7,033 nucleotides of DNA, from the NCBI GenBank assembly GCA_900549275.1, contig URNU01000071.1, forward strand, positions 1 through 7,033, read 5' to 3'. The notes below the pieces were generated by a model that did no database searches, was not told the DNA's origin, and saw only the letters and a program-made list of their open reading frames with translations. Positions within the stretch are counted from its first letter, which is position 1, and each line of letters begins with the position of its first letter. Positions 6,506 to 7,033 of this stretch are shown piece after piece. Source of the DNA: an uncultured Collinsella sp. GTDB lineage: Bacteria > Actinomycetota > Coriobacteriia > Coriobacteriales > Coriobacteriaceae. The position numbers and the translations under genes are program-made.

Positions 6506-6635
6506 CGTCTGTCCGGGCGGAGGTATGTAAGGTTCATCGCGAGTTCCGCACGCAAAGGAGGCCACTTAATGTGGCCTCCGTCTTGCGCAGGACTGTTCGA
6601 GCAGGGAACCTTACATACCTCCGCCCGGACAGACG
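6506..6635. repeat. 130-bp near-palindrome with perfect 30-bp arms
   Basis: Bases 6506-6535 and 6606-6635 are exact reverse complements over 30 bp, and wobble pairs extend the stem slightly outward. Nested inside are CGCAA/TTGCG (6551-6555 with 6583-6587) and a 9-bp hairpin GGAGGCCAC-TTAAT-GTGGCCTCC (6557-6579). The hairpin's centre lies within 3 bases of the whole element's centre. It sits 20 bases past the stop of the minus-strand gene and before that gene's likely terminator, so it would be in that mRNA's 3' untranslated part. No target-site duplication or transposase is seen. It could be a non-autonomous palindromic repeat, an mRNA-stabilising hairpin or a cruciform-forming site. Confidence 0.85.
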
Positions 6636-6655
6636 TTTCAGTTATGAGTGACCCG

Positions 6656-7033
6656 TTACTTGATCTTGGTCGTACCCGGTGCCAGGTTGGGATCGGTCTC
6701 ATTGGCCTCGGTCTGGAAGTGCTCGGTGTAGACATTCTTGCCGTCGCGGAACATCTCGTAATACTGCATCTTGGCGTAATCCTCGCGCGCCTTGGTGGCG
6801 GCTGCGGCCTCGGCGTCATCACCGGTGACGTTGGAGGAGAGCGCCCAGCGCAGACTGGCGTCCTCGTAGCCGACGGAGTTGATGGCGGGCAGCGACTCGC
6901 GCAGCGTCATGTGCGCTTTCTGGTAGTCGGTCAGCGGTGCGCCGATCAGCTGCATGAGCTGCGTGGACAGGTAGTTGGTGGACAGGTCGTCGACCTCGCT
7001 CGTCTGGTCGCAGCCGGCAACGTCGTAGTTGGC
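6656..7033 (-). CDS. C-terminal part of a probable LTA-synthase/sulfatase-like membrane enzyme (5' end outside window)
   Basis: The minus-strand frame is open from the right edge to TAA at 6658-6656, giving 125 residues. The Met at 6955 is internal, because the frame and its similarity continue upstream of it (SEVDDLSTNYLSTQL). The pattern of a STNYL block, then LIGAPLTDYQKAHMTLRESL, PAINSVGYED, and after a variable stretch YAKMQYYEMF, is what I associate with the tail that follows the alkaline-phosphatase/sulfatase-like domain in LTA synthase-family proteins, which transfer glycerol-phosphate or similar groups on the outer face of the membrane. The catalytic domain, membrane segments and metal ligands lie outside the window, so activity cannot be judged. 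The coding frame is sound; the family call is moderate. The gene converges with the flavodoxin gene. Confidence 0.65.
   Translation of the reverse strand, partial: ANYDVAGCDQTSEVDDLSTNYLSTQLMQLIGAPLTDYQKAHMTLRESLPAINSVGYEDASLRWALSSNVTGDDAEAAAATKAREDYAKMQYYEMFRDGKNVYTEHFQTEANETDPNLAPGTTKIK

Noticed and set aside
6251..7033. Long plus-strand frame open from about 6251 to the right edge, with a protein-like stretch near 6326-6400
   Set aside because: It runs through a terminator and the palindrome. Its right half is in exact codon register against the minus-strand gene, where lack of stops only reflects avoidance of TTA, CTA and TCA codons. A decayed gene fragment at 6290-6400 is possible but unsupported.

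Overview
The window is GC-rich bacterial DNA, apart from somewhat AT-richer spacers. It reads like a chromosome segment from the class Coriobacteriia; a Collinsella-type gut actinobacterium is my best guess. That guess rests on base composition, a short bacterial-type SRP RNA, an asymmetric exporter pair, a BilS-like flavodoxin and an LTA-synthase-like C-terminus. There is no rRNA or marker gene to prove it. No IS element, phage gene, CRISPR array or tRNA is visible.

Layout, left to right. (1) 1-924, plus strand: the C-terminal four fifths of a glycerate kinase, cut by the window edge. (2) 925-1330: a noncoding spacer rich in inverted repeats, with a 20-bp-arm repeat at 941-1009, a 22-bp-arm repeat at 1239-1322 and an AT-richer stretch between them. 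(3) 1331-1489: a promoter and the small SRP RNA gene (ffs). (4) 1490-1825: a long noncoding leader. (5) 1826-5539: two directly abutting ABC exporter half-transporter genes. (6) 5540-5660: a short intergenic region with a promoter and a dyad lying over its -35 box. (7) 5667-6218: a flavodoxin-family gene resembling BilS, followed by a strong intrinsic terminator. (8) 6290-6655: a spacer holding a terminator for the minus-strand gene and a 130-bp near-palindrome with perfect 30-bp arms. (9) 6656-7033, minus strand: the C-terminal end of a probable LTA-synthase/sulfatase-like membrane enzyme, cut by the right edge.

The two ABC genes form one functional unit. The first subunit has a degenerate ATPase core (Asp for the catalytic Glu, Gln for the switch His) with a near-normal signature. 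The second has a canonical core with an abnormal signature (FSQGQ). Paired, they give one canonical and one degenerate ATP site, as in heterodimeric exporters of the TM287/288, BmrCD and LmrCD type. The flavodoxin gene appears to have its own promoter. It converges with the minus-strand gene across a spacer containing a terminator for each direction and the large palindrome.

No clearly new gene system is visible. The least explained material is noncoding: three unrelated long inverted repeats, and the dyad over the flavodoxin promoter.
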